Shown here piece by piece: positions 1 through 9,193 of a DNA stretch of 64,000 nt. Both the position numbers and the translations under genes were made by a program. Location: contig NZ_CANLZM010000002.1 in NCBI RefSeq assembly GCF_947495565.1, positions 434,001 to 498,000 of the forward strand, given 5' to 3'. This DNA is from an uncultured Pontibacter sp. (GTDB taxonomy: Bacteria > Bacteroidota > Bacteroidia > Cytophagales > Hymenobacteraceae). The notes beneath the pieces were generated by a model. That model had not been told where the DNA came from. It searched no databases and saw nothing but the letters and a program-made list of their open reading frames with translations. Within the stretch, counting starts at the first letter, position 1. The number at the start of each line of letters is the position of its first letter.

Positions 1-45
1 AATGGCCTTAGCAATGCTAAAAAGCCAGCTGCCATACTTTGGTAG

Positions 46-1119
46 CTAGCGCTTGTAATCTTCCGCCAGCTCCTCCTCCCTCGACTGCCGCCCAAAAACT
101 TTGGCCAGCCACTTAGGCAGAAAAACAGAACCCAGCACCAGGTACGGATAGTACGTGATCAATCGGTACAGCACCACTACCACGCTTGCAAAGCCTCCCA
201 AAAACAACCCGAAGAAACTCGGGAAGGCCATTTCCACAATACCCGCCCCGCCCGGCGTAATAGCTATCAGCATCACAATCCAGAAGATAAGGTTGCGGGA
301 AATGATCAGCAGGTGCTCGCTAAACGTTACGTCCACAAAGGCGGCGATAAGGCAGTTGAGCAAAAAGTAGCGGGCGCTCCAGACAAACATGGTAGAGAGT
401 GTGGCGCGGGCCCAATAATTAAAATCCTTGCCCCTGAGCTGCTCTGATGCCCACACAATCTCGTTGCCATGCTGAAACGCGTTGACGCGCCACTTCCGCA
501 GAAAACCGATAGAGGTTATCCGCAGCAACAGCCACTTGAAAGCGCGCGGACGCACGAACAGCGCATAAATCATCACGAAAGTATAAACCGCTATTAGCCC
601 GTAGCTGATGTAAAACGCCGACTGCAGCTTGGCCACGTCCGACGGTTCGAGATTGAAAGTAGGGAAAACCTGCCCCTGCGAAAGCAAAAGGGCGATGGGC
701 GCGGCCACAATAAAGAACATATTATCCAGCACGGCCGTCAGCATAACATAAGCCAGCGACTTACCCAGCGGTATGCCTTCTTTGTTTAGGATGATAGTGG
801 CTACGGTAGTGCCTCCCACCACAGACGGCGTAACGGCTGAGGCAAACTCCCAAAGCATAATGACATCCAGGCTGTTGCGCCAAGTCAGAAATTTATCGGT
901 AAGTGAGCGGATGCGGTACATATATCCTGCATCCCGGATCACCAGCACGACCAAAGCCGCTGCCAGCCACCAGACATTAGCCTGGGCTATGCCTTTCAAC
1001 TCGCTCAGCTTATCGTCTTTAACAAAAAGCCAGGCAGTGGCGGCTAAGCCCAGCAGCACTGGAATCAGCACCTTTACCGGGCTAAAGCTCTTAAGTATAG
1101 TTTTTTTGTTCTGATCCAT
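46..1119 (-). CDS. LPG-synthase-like flippase-domain membrane protein
   Basis: Polytopic inner-membrane protein of 357 aa with about eight hydrophobic segments. It matches the lysylphosphatidylglycerol synthase transmembrane-region family (YbhN/UPF0104 type). Two family landmarks are visible: the segment EFASAVTPSVVGG near residue 91 and TPGGAGIVE near residue 289. Members lacking the C-terminal aminoacyl-transferase half, as here, are thought to handle lipids or glycolipids, but the substrate is not deducible. The ATG is at 1117-1119 and the C-terminus is charged. It stands alone, 94 bp from scpA on the same strand, so co-transcription with scpA is possible. Family confident, function inferred. 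Confidence 0.85.
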   Translation of the reverse strand: MDQNKKTILKSFSPVKVLIPVLLGLAATAWLFVKDDKLSELKGIAQANVWWLAAALVVLVIRDAGYMYRIRSLTDKFLTWRNSLDVIMLWEFASAVTPSVVGGTTVATIILNKEGIPLGKSLAYVMLTAVLDNMFFIVAAPIALLLSQGQVFPTFNLEPSDVAKLQSAFYISYGLIAVYTFVMIYALFVRPRAFKWLLLRITSIGFLRKWRVNAFQHGNEIVWASEQLRGKDFNYWARATLSTMFVWSARYFLLNCLIAAFVDVTFSEHLLIISRNLIFWIVMLIAITPGGAGIVEMAFPSFFGLFLGGFASVVVVLYRLITYYPYLVLGSVFLPKWLAKVFGRQSREEELAEDYKR

Positions 1120-1213
1120 CTAAAGGGTGGTGATGCACCCTGCGGAGGGTACACGTAAAGCTATGAACAATTTCAGGAACTACGCCTATAATCTAAACGA
1201 GTTGATCATGCAG

Positions 1214-1984
1214 CTACTCTACCAGCAGCTGTGTGACCTGGGTGGCCTGTCCCTCTGCCTCTAAAATAAAAAAGTCGTTGAAACCGTCGCCCACTTCCAA
1301 CCCGATCAGGTTGAGCTGCAGCATGTCCAGAATTGCCAAGAAGTTAAAGATCATACCGATCTTATCCGGAAACTCCTCAATCAGTTTAGAGAAAGCCAGG
1401 CGGTTGCGCTGCTGCACCATGTTTAGGATAATATCGCGCTGCCCGTCTATGGTGTACGGATACTGGATAACCGTATGCTTTGGCTTGTTCTGCTCTTGCT
1501 CAAAGCGGGTCATTACCTTCTCAAATACACGCATGATTTTGTAAAGGCTTAGGTCCTGCAGCTCGTACTCGAAGTGGTTGGCATTGGCTATCTGCTGCAG
1601 TTCGTGGTGTATGTTACCGCGGCTCTCCTGCGCCAGGCGCTGGTCTTCCATTAACGACAGGTCCGGCACAGCGCTTTTATACTTTTTATACTCCAGCAGG
1701 TGCTGCACCAGCTCCTCGCGCGGGTCTATCTCGTTGCCCTCCTCGTCCTTTTCCACACGCGGCAGCAGCATTTTAGCCTTAATGCGCATCAAAGTGGCGG
1801 CGGTAAGTATAAAATCGCTGGCTACCTCTATGTTCAGCTGCTCCAGCTCCTGCAGGTAGCCCACAAACTCAGTTGTAATCCGGAAAATCGGAATGTCATG
1901 TATGTCAAGCTCATCACGCTCAATAAAGAAAAGCAGCAGGTCAAACGGACCCTCAAACAACGGTAATCTTATCTCGAAACTCAC
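1214..1984 (-). CDS. scpA: Segregation and condensation protein A (ScpA)
   Basis: Kleisin subunit that bridges the heads of an SMC dimer and works with ScpB in chromosome condensation and segregation. The 256-aa length is normal for the family. The N-terminal motif LPLFEGPFDLLLFFIE (residues 7-22) is diagnostic, as is the helical region with ATLMRIKAKMLLPR near residues 63-76. The acidic EKDEEGNE linker and C-terminal winged-helix segment follow. The start is read as GTG (1982-1984) because no ATG lies closer in frame. No scpB is next to it; in Bacteroidota the two are often unlinked. Confidence 0.93.
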   Translation of the reverse strand: MSFEIRLPLFEGPFDLLLFFIERDELDIHDIPIFRITTEFVGYLQELEQLNIEVASDFILTAATLMRIKAKMLLPRVEKDEEGNEIDPREELVQHLLEYKKYKSAVPDLSLMEDQRLAQESRGNIHHELQQIANANHFEYELQDLSLYKIMRVFEKVMTRFEQEQNKPKHTVIQYPYTIDGQRDIILNMVQQRNRLAFSKLIEEFPDKIGMIFNFLAILDMLQLNLIGLEVGDGFNDFFILEAEGQATQVTQLLVE

Positions 1985-2357
1985 CTTATCAACTCATTTA
2001 GGGCGCAAGCGGCTGCGCAGGTGGCAAAAATAAACATTTTCAGCGGATTGCATACGTCCGGCTTCAGTGCTTCAACCTAAACGGCTAGGGCATGGTTCAC
2101 AACTATTTAACAGCGGCAAGGTATACAGCAAAACATTAGGCTGGGGCAGCAGCGGCATTTTTGGGCTATTGTGGCTCCTTTGCTTTTACAGCTATACATA
2201 TACTTTTCTCTATATATTTCGTACAGGTGTTCTGTCATATTAAGTGGCCGCTTGTGTTTTATTATTTATTAACTTTACGATTTGGAGGAAAAGGCACCGT
2301 GGGTGCTTTTTAAACTTTAGCCCAGTATTTTTGTTAGGGTTCTATAAGGACAATTCT
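1985..2357. other. Divergent intergenic region scpA / dxs
   Basis: 373 bases without a supported gene between two divergent genes, so it must hold promoters for both. The AT-rich part at 2190-2280 contains one TATACTT copy at 2199 and TAACTTTA at 2270-2277, one base off the Bacteroidota -7 consensus TAnnTTTG. No convincing -33 element was found. An upstream in-frame extension of dxs crosses this region but lacks family similarity. Confidence 0.5.
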
Positions 2358-4274
2358 ATGATAATCAAATCCGGAGAGCTGCTTGGCTCCATCAACTCGC
2401 CTGCCGAACTACGGAACCTGAAGCCGGAGCAACTGCTGCAGGTAACGCAGGAGCTGAGGCAGTATATCATCGATGTTGTGTCTATCCATGGCGGGCACTT
2501 TGGCGCAAGCCTTGGCGTGGTGGAGCTTACTACAGCGCTGCATTATGTGTTTAATACGCCTTACGACCAGTTGGTGTGGGATGTGGGCCATCAGGCTTAC
2601 GGCCACAAAATACTAACGGGCCGCCGCGATGTGTTTCATACCAACCGCAAGCATGGCGGTATCTCCGGGTTCCCAAAACGCAAGGAAAGCGAGTACGATA
2701 CCTTTGGCGTGGGCCACTCCAGCACCTCCATTTCGGCGGCGCTCGGTATGGCGGTTGCCTCCAAGTATAAAGGCGAGGAGCAGCGCCAGCACATTGCCGT
2801 TATCGGCGATGGTGCCATGACGGGCGGTATGGCTTTCGAGGCCCTGAACCACGGTGGCGTAGCCAATGCCAACCTGCTCGTGGTCCTAAACGACAACTGC
2901 ATGAGCATTGACCCGAATGTGGGCGCACTCAAAGAATATTTAACAGATATCACCACCTCCCGCACCTATAACAAGATGCGCGATGAGATATGGAAGATAC
3001 TGGGCAAAATCAGCAAGTTTGGCCCGGATGCCCGCACCATTGTTTCTAAGATTGAAGGTGGCGTAAAAGCGGCCATCCTGAAGCAGAGCAACCTGTTTGA
3101 GGGGCTTAACTTCCGCTACTTTGGCCCGATAGACGGCCACGATGTTAACCACCTGGTATCGGTGATGGAAGACCTGAAGCATATTCCGGGGCCTAAGATT
3201 CTGCATTGCCTTACCACCAAAGGCAAAGGCTTTGCCCTGGCCGAAAAAGACCAGACTAAATGGCACGCGCCGGGCCTGTTCGATAAAATTACCGGAGAGA
3301 TTTACAAAACAGTTCCAGATAAGCCGCAGCCACCCAAGTACCAGGACGTATTTGGCCATACTATTGTTGAGCTGGCCGAGCAGAACCCGAAGATTATGGG
3401 TGTAACGCCTGCCATGCCTTCCGGTTGCTCGCTTAACATCATGATGAAAGCCATGCCTGACCGCGCCTTTGATGTGGGCATTGCCGAGCAGCATGCCGTT
3501 ACCTTCTCCGCTGGTTTGGCCACGCAGGGGCTGGTGCCGTTCTGCAACATCTACAGCACATTTATGCAGCGCGCCTACGACCAGGTGCTGCACGATGTGT
3601 GCCTCCAGAACCTGAACGTGGTTTTCTGCCTGGATAGAGCAGGTTTTGCCGGCGCCGATGGCCCAACGCACCATGGCGCTTACGATATCGCCTACATGCG
3701 CTGCATCCCGAACATGGTGGTGGCCGCCCCCATGAACGAGCAGGAGCTGCGCAACATGATGTACACCGCCTCTCAGGAGGATATGGGGCCGTTCACGATC
3801 CGTTACCCGCGCGGCGAGGGCGTTATGCCGCAGTGGCGCACGCCGCTGGCGCTGCAACAGGTGGGCAAGGGCCGCACCATTCAGGAGGGCGAAGAGCTAG
3901 CCATACTTACCTTTGGGCATGTGGGCAACTACGCGGTAGATATCTGCCAGAAGCTGGAGCAGGACGGTATTACGCCTGGCCACTACGATATGCGTTACGC
4001 CAAGCCGCTGGATGCCGAGCTACTGCACCACATCTTTGCGAAGTATGATAAAGTGATTACCGTGGAAGATGGCTGCCTGCAGGGCGGTTTCGGAAGCGCG
4101 GTGCTTGAGTTTATGGTCGATAACGGCTATACGGCTCAGGTAAAGCGCCTTGGTATTCCGGATGCAATCTTTGAGCACGGCTCTCAGCTACAGCTGCAGC
4201 ACGAAGCTGGTTTTGCTCCGCAGGATATCGAAAACGCCGTGCGTGAACTAGTTGGCGCAACCATGAAAGTATAA
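2358..4274 (+). CDS. dxs: 1-deoxy-D-xylulose-5-phosphate synthase
   Basis: Thiamine-diphosphate enzyme that condenses pyruvate and glyceraldehyde-3-phosphate, the first step of the MEP isoprenoid pathway. Visible landmarks are the ThDP motif GDGAMTGG near residue 150 with NDN near 178, IAEQHAVTFSAGLA near 374 carrying the catalytic Glu, and DRAGFAGADGPTHHG near 425. The 638-aa length fits the family. The frame is open from 2244, but the ATG at 2358 is preceded by AAGGA at 2346-2350 and begins the conserved protein, so it is chosen. It is followed by a strong terminator and appears monocistronic. Confidence 0.97.
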   Translation: MIIKSGELLGSINSPAELRNLKPEQLLQVTQELRQYIIDVVSIHGGHFGASLGVVELTTALHYVFNTPYDQLVWDVGHQAYGHKILTGRRDVFHTNRKHGGISGFPKRKESEYDTFGVGHSSTSISAALGMAVASKYKGEEQRQHIAVIGDGAMTGGMAFEALNHGGVANANLLVVLNDNCMSIDPNVGALKEYLTDITTSRTYNKMRDEIWKILGKISKFGPDARTIVSKIEGGVKAAILKQSNLFEGLNFRYFGPIDGHDVNHLVSVMEDLKHIPGPKILHCLTTKGKGFALAEKDQTKWHAPGLFDKITGEIYKTVPDKPQPPKYQDVFGHTIVELAEQNPKIMGVTPAMPSGCSLNIMMKAMPDRAFDVGIAEQHAVTFSAGLATQGLVPFCNIYSTFMQRAYDQVLHDVCLQNLNVVFCLDRAGFAGADGPTHHGAYDIAYMRCIPNMVVAAPMNEQELRNMMYTASQEDMGPFTIRYPRGEGVMPQWRTPLALQQVGKGRTIQEGEELAILTFGHVGNYAVDICQKLEQDGITPGHYDMRYAKPLDAELLHHIFAKYDKVITVEDGCLQGGFGSAVLEFMVDNGYTAQVKRLGIPDAIFEHGSQLQLQHEAGFAPQDIENAVRELVGATMKV

Positions 4275-4304
4275 ATCACTAGATGTTAGACGCTAGATAT
4301 TAGC

Positions 4305-4346
4305 AAAGGCCCCACAGGTTTTATACTTGCGGGGCCTTCTTGTTTT
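4305..4346 (+). terminator. Rho-independent terminator after dxs
   Basis: Stem AAGGCCCC (4306-4313) pairs with GGGGCCTT (4331-4338), followed by a T-rich stretch. The loop contains a TATACTT copy. Confidence 0.75.
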
Positions 4347-4347
4347 C

Positions 4348-4713
4348 GTCTGAATCAGGATTTACAGGATGCTTGGATAAACAGGAATTCTGAATAAGAA
4401 GCTAAATATTTATTTTGATATCGTATAGGGCTTTATACAGTTGGATGCTATCATATTTAAAATAATTGACTGCGCCATGAGAGTTCACAGCACTTTAGGC
4501 AATGGCTTTTAGGAAGCAATGTATCAGCGATAGAGTTAGACCAAAAACTATGTTTATGCTTACAAGAAGCCCGTAGGTCTCCTCATTAATCTTGGAGCAA
4601 GCAGTCTGCCGTACAAAAAGATTTTTAACAGCAGGCACAAAGGGTAATATCCAATTTTATACTTTTGAAGGTAATCCTGTTCATCCCTTAATCCTGTAAA
4701 TCCTGATTCAGAC
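4348..4713. repeat. 23-bp perfect inverted repeat flanking a 320-bp spacer
   Basis: Bases 4348-4370 are the exact reverse complement of 4691-4713. The arm core is AATCAGGATTTACAGGAT. A related copy lies at 31968-32008 and a decayed one near 9781. The right arm ends two bases before the ATG of the hydrolase at 4716, so it is its leader. The 441-base gap 4275-4715 holds only this repeat, the dxs terminator and one more TATACTT at 4658. It resembles short interspersed repeats common in Bacteroidota intergenic DNA. Confidence 0.8.
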
Positions 4714-4715
4714 AA

Positions 4716-5489
4716 ATGCAAAACACCTACACCGACCACGGCTCTGGCGACACACTAGTTTTCCTGCACGGCTTCTGCGAGAGCAAGCAAGTATGGGCGG
4801 AGTTTACTAAGCCGCTGCAGCAGAAATTTCGCATCATCGCCCTGGATTTGCCCGGTTTCGGAGAGAATACTGAGAGCATCAGCAGCTATAGCATGGAAAG
4901 CATGGCTGATTACGTGAAGCACAAGCTGGAGGAACTGCGCGTGCACCGGTGCATTTTGGTGGGCCACTCCATGGGCGGTTATGTAAGTATGGCCTTTGCC
5001 GCAAAGTATGGAAGCATGCTGCAAGGCCTCTGCCTTTTCCACTCCTCCGCCCTCTCCGATACCGACGAGAAGAAAGAAAGCCGAAGCAAAAGTATAGATT
5101 ATGTGGAGCGCCACGGTGTCATCAATTTTATAAACCCATTTGTAGAGCCGCTTTTCTACAAAGAAAACCGCGACTGGCTGAAGCAGGAAATTGAGCTGAT
5201 GAAAGAGATTGGCCGCGCCACCCCGCAAGAGAGTGTTACCGGCGCACTTGCCGCCATGCGCGACCGCCCCGACCGCTCTGATGCACTCCGCAAAGCCAGG
5301 TTTCCGGTGCTGTTTATTTTCGGTAAAGAGGATGGTGCCGTACCGCTTGAAAAAGCGCTGGAGCAATGCCACCTGCCCGGCAATAGCATGGTATACTTCC
5401 TGGAGAAAACCGGCCACATGGGCATGTTTGAGCGCACCTACGAAACCCGCAAAGCCATCGAGAAATTCGCGGAAACGATCTTTGGATAA
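4716..5489 (+). CDS. Alpha/beta hydrolase
   Basis: 257-aa soluble alpha/beta-hydrolase fold protein. The nucleophile elbow GHSMGG is near residues 82-87, the oxyanion region LHGFCESK is near residue 18, the acid is in FGKEDGAVP near 203, and the catalytic His is in TGHMGMFE near 232. The triad is therefore complete. The substrate cannot be read from sequence; small esters or C-C hydrolase substrates are typical. The start lies immediately after the right arm of an inverted repeat, so it has no ordinary ribosome-binding site. It is isolated from its neighbours by repeats on both sides. Confidence 0.88.
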   Translation: MQNTYTDHGSGDTLVFLHGFCESKQVWAEFTKPLQQKFRIIALDLPGFGENTESISSYSMESMADYVKHKLEELRVHRCILVGHSMGGYVSMAFAAKYGSMLQGLCLFHSSALSDTDEKKESRSKSIDYVERHGVINFINPFVEPLFYKENRDWLKQEIELMKEIGRATPQESVTGALAAMRDRPDRSDALRKARFPVLFIFGKEDGAVPLEKALEQCHLPGNSMVYFLEKTGHMGMFERTYETRKAIEKFAETIFG

Positions 5490-5535
5490 GTTAGAGGGCT
5501 TGGGAGGTGGAAAGTTGGAGAGTCCAGGTTTTATT

Positions 5536-5743
5536 ACCGCAAGTTTAGCGCGAGCATTACTTGTGGTAACTCTATAAGGCAAGTTTGTAACTTGCGTTTT
5601 GCATCGGCAGCAAAGTATATGAAACGATCGCTTGCTTTAAAGAATGATTTCGGAAGCTATTACAGGTTTTGCTTTTCAAAGCAATGCAGTTGGAAACTGC
5701 TGGCCATATATAACCACAAGTTACTTACAGGCTAAACTTGCGG
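5536..5743. repeat. REP-like composite inverted repeat
   Basis: The arms 5536-5567 and 5713-5743 are inverted copies: ACCGCAAGTTTAGC on the left, GCTAAACTTGCGG and ACCACAAGT on the right. Inside are smaller palindromes, such as GCAAGTT/AACTTGC at 5579-5595 and GCAGTT/AACTGC near 5690. It fills the 337-base gap between the hydrolase and the AraC gene. Past it lies a pyrimidine-rich CTTTCTAAC-type tract to 5830. Confidence 0.7.
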
Positions 5744-5826
5744 CATACCCAAATTAATTCACTCCTTCCCCACCTTTCTAACTTCCTGACTTTTTAATTT
5801 TTTAACCTCATCACCTCTCTATCTCC

Positions 5827-6696
5827 CTAACTCTCAACCTTCCTAAACTGCTCCGGGGTCTTGCCGCTGTGCTTCTTGAAAAAGCGTGAGAAGTATGAGT
5901 TATCGTCGAAGTGCAGTTTGTAGGCTATTTCTTTGATAGACATGGTAGAATGCAGCAGCAGGCGCTGAGCCTCCACCATCACACGGTCGTGGATAAGTTG
6001 GCTGGCTGTTTTGCCTACTGTGGTTTTGCAGAGTACGTTCAGGTGGTTAGGCGTGATGTGCAGCATATCAGCGTAGTCCTTTACTTCGCGTTTATGCAGG
6101 AAGTGGGTATTCAGCTGCAGCTCGAACTCGTTTACTTTAGCCAAGGCCCCTGGAGCCTTGCCCTGAAATGCCTCTGAGCGGTAAAGACGGGCTGCGTTTT
6201 CGAGGAGGATGTGCAGAAAGGACAGCAGCACCTCGTTACGGTGCGGCAACTGGGCATCATACTCCCGGTACATACATCCCATTAAATCAGTCCAGAATTT
6301 ATCTTTAGGCAAGGAAAGCAGCGGTTTGTGCTGCTGGCTATGGAAGAACGGATACTGATACAAGCGCTGCGGATGGTGCTGCAGAAAGAAGTTGGCCTCA
6401 AAAAACACGGAAATGCCGGTAATGTCCGCCGACAGGTTCCAACTGTGCACCTGGCCCGGCGTTAAAAAGAACAGCTGCGGTGGCTCGATCTGGTGCGTCA
6501 CGAAATCGATGGTATGCGTGCCGGAGCCACCGGTCACCATCATGACCAGGTAAAAGGTATGGCTATGCGGCTTGTCGATATTCTCGAAACGCTGCACCAG
6601 TGTTTCCAGCCGGGTCATGAAGAATACGTTATCGCGGCTCGCTGCTCCCTGCTGGAACTCCTCAATGCAATACACCGGAAATTGTTTCTGTTTCAT
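5827..6696 (-). CDS. AraC-family transcriptional regulator
   Basis: 289-aa DNA-binding regulator. The N-terminal half is a cupin-like sensing domain (HSHTFY-type His motif near residue 45, FFLTPGQVHSW near 75). The C-terminal hundred residues are the double helix-turn-helix of the AraC/XylS family, ending in YFSRFFKKHSGKTPEQFR, its signature. The start is placed at ATG 6694-6696, with AGGAG a few bases upstream, rather than ten codons earlier. It is divergent from an MFS transporter across 122 bp, so it probably controls that transporter. The inducer is unknown. Confidence 0.9.
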   Translation of the reverse strand: MKQKQFPVYCIEEFQQGAASRDNVFFMTRLETLVQRFENIDKPHSHTFYLVMMVTGGSGTHTIDFVTHQIEPPQLFFLTPGQVHSWNLSADITGISVFFEANFFLQHHPQRLYQYPFFHSQQHKPLLSLPKDKFWTDLMGCMYREYDAQLPHRNEVLLSFLHILLENAARLYRSEAFQGKAPGALAKVNEFELQLNTHFLHKREVKDYADMLHITPNHLNVLCKTTVGKTASQLIHDRVMVEAQRLLLHSTMSIKEIAYKLHFDDNSYFSRFFKKHSGKTPEQFRKVES

Positions 6697-6818
6697 AGGC
6701 TGCTCTCCTGTGGCACTAAGGTACAACTATACTTGCAAAGCTGCCAAAGCACCACCTTGCGCCACTACACATGCAAAAGAAATGTATCTTTAACGCCTAG
6801 TTCTACACCTCCCCGCTT
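6697..6818. promoter_or_regulatory. Divergent control region araC-type / MFS
   Basis: Shared 122-bp region between the regulator and the transporter. It contains TATACTT at 6728 and TATCTTTA at 6785-6792, one base from a -7 element for the transporter. The AraC operator is expected here, but no clear direct repeat could be picked out. Confidence 0.45.
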
Positions 6819-8000
6819 ATGACACAGACTGCCATACTTTCGCCTGCGCCAGTGCGCATTCTGCCAACCATTGTGCTCTCCCAATTTGCGGGAACATCGT
6901 TGTGGTTTGCTGGTAATGCCGTGCTGCCGGAGCTGCAGGCGTCGCTGGGTTTGCAGCAGGGCGCGCTTAGCCTGCTCACCTCGGCAGTGCAGTTCGGGTT
7001 TATACTTGGTACGCTCTGTTTCGCCTTTTTCTCACTGGCAGACAGGATATCGCCGCGCCTTCTTTTTTTGCTGTGCGCACTGCTGGGCGCCCTTGCAAAT
7101 GCCTTCATTCTGGTATCTGCCACAAGTATAACCGGTGTGCTGCTTTTGCGTGGCCTCACAGGCTTTTTGCTGGCAGGCATTTACCCGGTAGGCATGAAGA
7201 TAGCGGCCAGTTGGTACAGCGGCAACCTGGGTAAGGCTATTGGTTATTTGGTGGGGGCTTTGGTGCTAGGCACAGCTTTTCCGCATTTGCTACGAGGGCT
7301 AGGGGCAGCGCTTCCCTGGCAAAGTATGCTACTGGCCATAAGTATACTTTCGGCGGCGGGCGGCTTACTGATGTACCTGCTCGTGCCGGATGGCCCATAC
7401 TTGGCAAAAGGGGCGGGTTTTAAGATAAGCAACATGTTGCAGGTGTTTAAAGTGCGGGAGTTTAGGGCAGCGGCTTTCGGATACTTTGGGCATATGTGGG
7501 AGTTGTATACGCTGTGGGCTTTTGTGCCTTTTATACTGGCTTACGCTTACCCGGAGTGGCAGCAGGGGCAGCTATCAATAGGAAGTTTTATAGTGATTGC
7601 AGCCGGAGCGGTTGGCTGCGTTGGTGGCGGCTATGCTTCGCAGCGCTGGGGCAGTGCCCGGGTGGCTTTTGTGCAGTTGCTGCTCTCAGGGCTCTGCTGT
7701 GTACTTAGTATCTGGATTTTACAGGAGCCTTCTATGCTCCTGCCTTTTCTGTTGTCTTGGGGTGTAGTAGTGGCCGGAGATTCGCCGCAGTTCTCAGCGT
7801 TAACGGCACGTACGGCACCGCCGCAGTTGGTTGGCACTGCCCTAACAGTGGTTACTTCCATCGGCTTTGCCATCACCATCATCAGCATACAGCTAACAGG
7901 TTACCTGCTGACTTCCCTGCCTGTTCAGGCTGTTTTTATACTTCTGGTTATCGGGCCGTTAATGGGTTTGCTGAGCATGCGCAGGTTGCTGCAAAAATAA
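6819..8000 (+). CDS. MFS transporter
   Basis: 393-aa inner-membrane protein with about twelve hydrophobic helices typical of the major facilitator superfamily. The loop between helices 2 and 3 reads SLADRISPRLLF, a weak form of the MFS motif A (GxxxDRxGRR). The N-terminus reads FAGTSLWFAGNAVLPELQ. Its direction and substrate are unknown; drug/metabolite efflux or nitrate/cyanate-like uptake families are alternatives. The adjacent AraC regulator suggests inducible expression. A bidirectional hairpin follows directly. Confidence 0.88.
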   Translation: MTQTAILSPAPVRILPTIVLSQFAGTSLWFAGNAVLPELQASLGLQQGALSLLTSAVQFGFILGTLCFAFFSLADRISPRLLFLLCALLGALANAFILVSATSITGVLLLRGLTGFLLAGIYPVGMKIAASWYSGNLGKAIGYLVGALVLGTAFPHLLRGLGAALPWQSMLLAISILSAAGGLLMYLLVPDGPYLAKGAGFKISNMLQVFKVREFRAAAFGYFGHMWELYTLWAFVPFILAYAYPEWQQGQLSIGSFIVIAAGAVGCVGGGYASQRWGSARVAFVQLLLSGLCCVLSIWILQEPSMLLPFLLSWGVVVAGDSPQFSALTARTAPPQLVGTALTVVTSIGFAITIISIQLTGYLLTSLPVQAVFILLVIGPLMGLLSMRRLLQK

Positions 8001-8037
8001 AGTGGCGGCAACCTGCTTTACGCAAGTTGCCGCCACT
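8001..8037. terminator. Bidirectional stem-loop between convergent genes
   Basis: A perfect 12-bp stem, AGTGGCGGCAAC (8001-8012) with GTTGCCGCCACT (8026-8037), lies between the MFS gene and the convergent lipoprotein gene. There is no long T run, so termination strength is uncertain. Confidence 0.6.
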
Positions 8038-8076
8038 ATCGAAACCATTAGGTTATACTTTAAAACTACAGAATAG

Positions 8077-8487
8077 TTACTCTTTTACCTCCAGCTCCAG
8101 GGTAGTACCATCAGGGGCTTTCAGGTCCATTTCGTCATCGTCTAGCTTTAGTACCTCAAAGGTCTGGGTTACGTCTTCATCTTCAAACTGCAGGGTAATG
8201 CGCTTGGCGGTTTGGTCGAAAGACCAGGTGCCTGTTTGCAGCATGCCGTTCCCACCCATCGCGAAGCGTCCATCAGCATAAAACTGCATACTCTGCGCTT
8301 CTTCGGTATCTGTTAAGTCCTGCTCCTGTCCCGAGGCATCCTTTTCTTCGTCTACTACCCAGGTTTTATTATCTGCCCCGGATATCATGTTTTCTGAGCC
8401 GACTTCTTCTGTGCCGCCGCAGCTGGTAAAAAATATAGTAAGCAACACGGCAAACAGCGGTGCCACGCTTTTATGTATCTTTTTCAT
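8077..8487 (-). CDS. Lipocalin-like lipoprotein
   Basis: 136-aa predicted lipoprotein. MKKIHKSV begins a signal peptide ending in the lipobox FFTSC, followed by GGTEEVGSEN, which has acidic residues compatible with outer-membrane sorting. The mature part has the pattern of small Bacteroidota lipocalin-like proteins: KTWVV, then FYADGRFAMGG, GTWSFD and ITLQFEDED strands. The ligand is unknown. The longer reading frame from 8604 has no family support, so the ATG at 8485-8487 is used. It is divergent from the LysM gene. Confidence 0.78.
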   Translation of the reverse strand: MKKIHKSVAPLFAVLLTIFFTSCGGTEEVGSENMISGADNKTWVVDEEKDASGQEQDLTDTEEAQSMQFYADGRFAMGGNGMLQTGTWSFDQTAKRITLQFEDEDVTQTFEVLKLDDDEMDLKAPDGTTLELEVKE

Positions 8488-8661
8488 TTTTTTCGGTTTG
8501 GTTATACTGAGCCTAGGTTTACGTCCTGCCCCCGCATCTCGTTGCAATTGGCCCATAACAACTAAGTGATTCTGCCAGCGTATCTTATAAGAGTGCAGCC
8601 GCAATTCATACTATCTGCGCTGCTATAAGTAAAACAAAATCAGACTTAAAAACACTAGAAT

Positions 8662-9033
8662 ATGGGACTGTTAGATTTTTTTAAGAAGGGTAAGGAAGAG
8701 CCTGCTAAACCAGCCAGCAATATTTCGTCCAAGAACGTGCAAACGCCTAAAGGCACGCAGCCGGTTAGTAAAGGAGCCGATGTTACCTCGCGCACGCCCG
8801 GACAGCCTGGCCAGGGGTTTTATAGCCCAAGCGACATGAACAAGACGACAGACGCCGGCCCGAACCAGGACGTGTATACCGTGCAGAGCGGCGACTCGCT
8901 ATCTAAAATTGCCAAGAAGCACTACGGCAACGCCAACGACTGGACCAAGATTTACAAGGCTAACAAAGATAAAATTGGTGATAACCCGGACTTGATCCGC
9001 CCCGGCCAGCGCTTTGTGATACCGAGAGATTAA
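8662..9033 (+). CDS. LysM peptidoglycan-binding domain protein
   Basis: 123-aa protein with a low-complexity Lys/Pro/Gly N-terminal half and a single LysM domain at about residues 72-122. The domain begins VYTVQSGDSLSKIAKKHYG and ends in RPGQRFVIP, as in YgaU-type proteins. No signal peptide is evident (MGLLDFFKKGKEEP start), so it may be cytoplasmic or exported unconventionally. In the YgaU family the role is linked to osmotic or envelope stress, but here this is inference. A terminator follows. Confidence 0.85.
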   Translation: MGLLDFFKKGKEEPAKPASNISSKNVQTPKGTQPVSKGADVTSRTPGQPGQGFYSPSDMNKTTDAGPNQDVYTVQSGDSLSKIAKKHYGNANDWTKIYKANKDKIGDNPDLIRPGQRFVIPRD

Positions 9034-9057
9034 AAATACCTGTTTGTGTTAAGGTAG

Positions 9058-9097
9058 AACATCCAGCCTCCTTTCTGAGGGTGGATGTTTGTTTTTT
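9058..9097 (+). terminator. Terminator after LysM gene
   Basis: Stem AACATCCA...TGGATGTT (9058-9089), with inner CCTC/GAGG pairing, is followed by TTGTTTTTTA. Confidence 0.7.
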
Positions 9098-9193
9098 ATA
9101 CTTGCTGTTGTTTATACTTCTATAGCTGCCCTGCCTCCCTAAATTTGAATCAAGCTATACTTGCTGGTTCCTGTTCATCCATAGCTATACCAC

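Noticed and set aside
2244..2357. 38-codon extension of dxs
   Set aside because: Unlike Dxs N-termini; AAGGA precedes ATG 2358.
2940..3857. 305-codon open frame antisense to dxs
   Set aside because: Low-complexity His/Arg/Val composition, entirely inside a perfect dxs gene; shadow frame.
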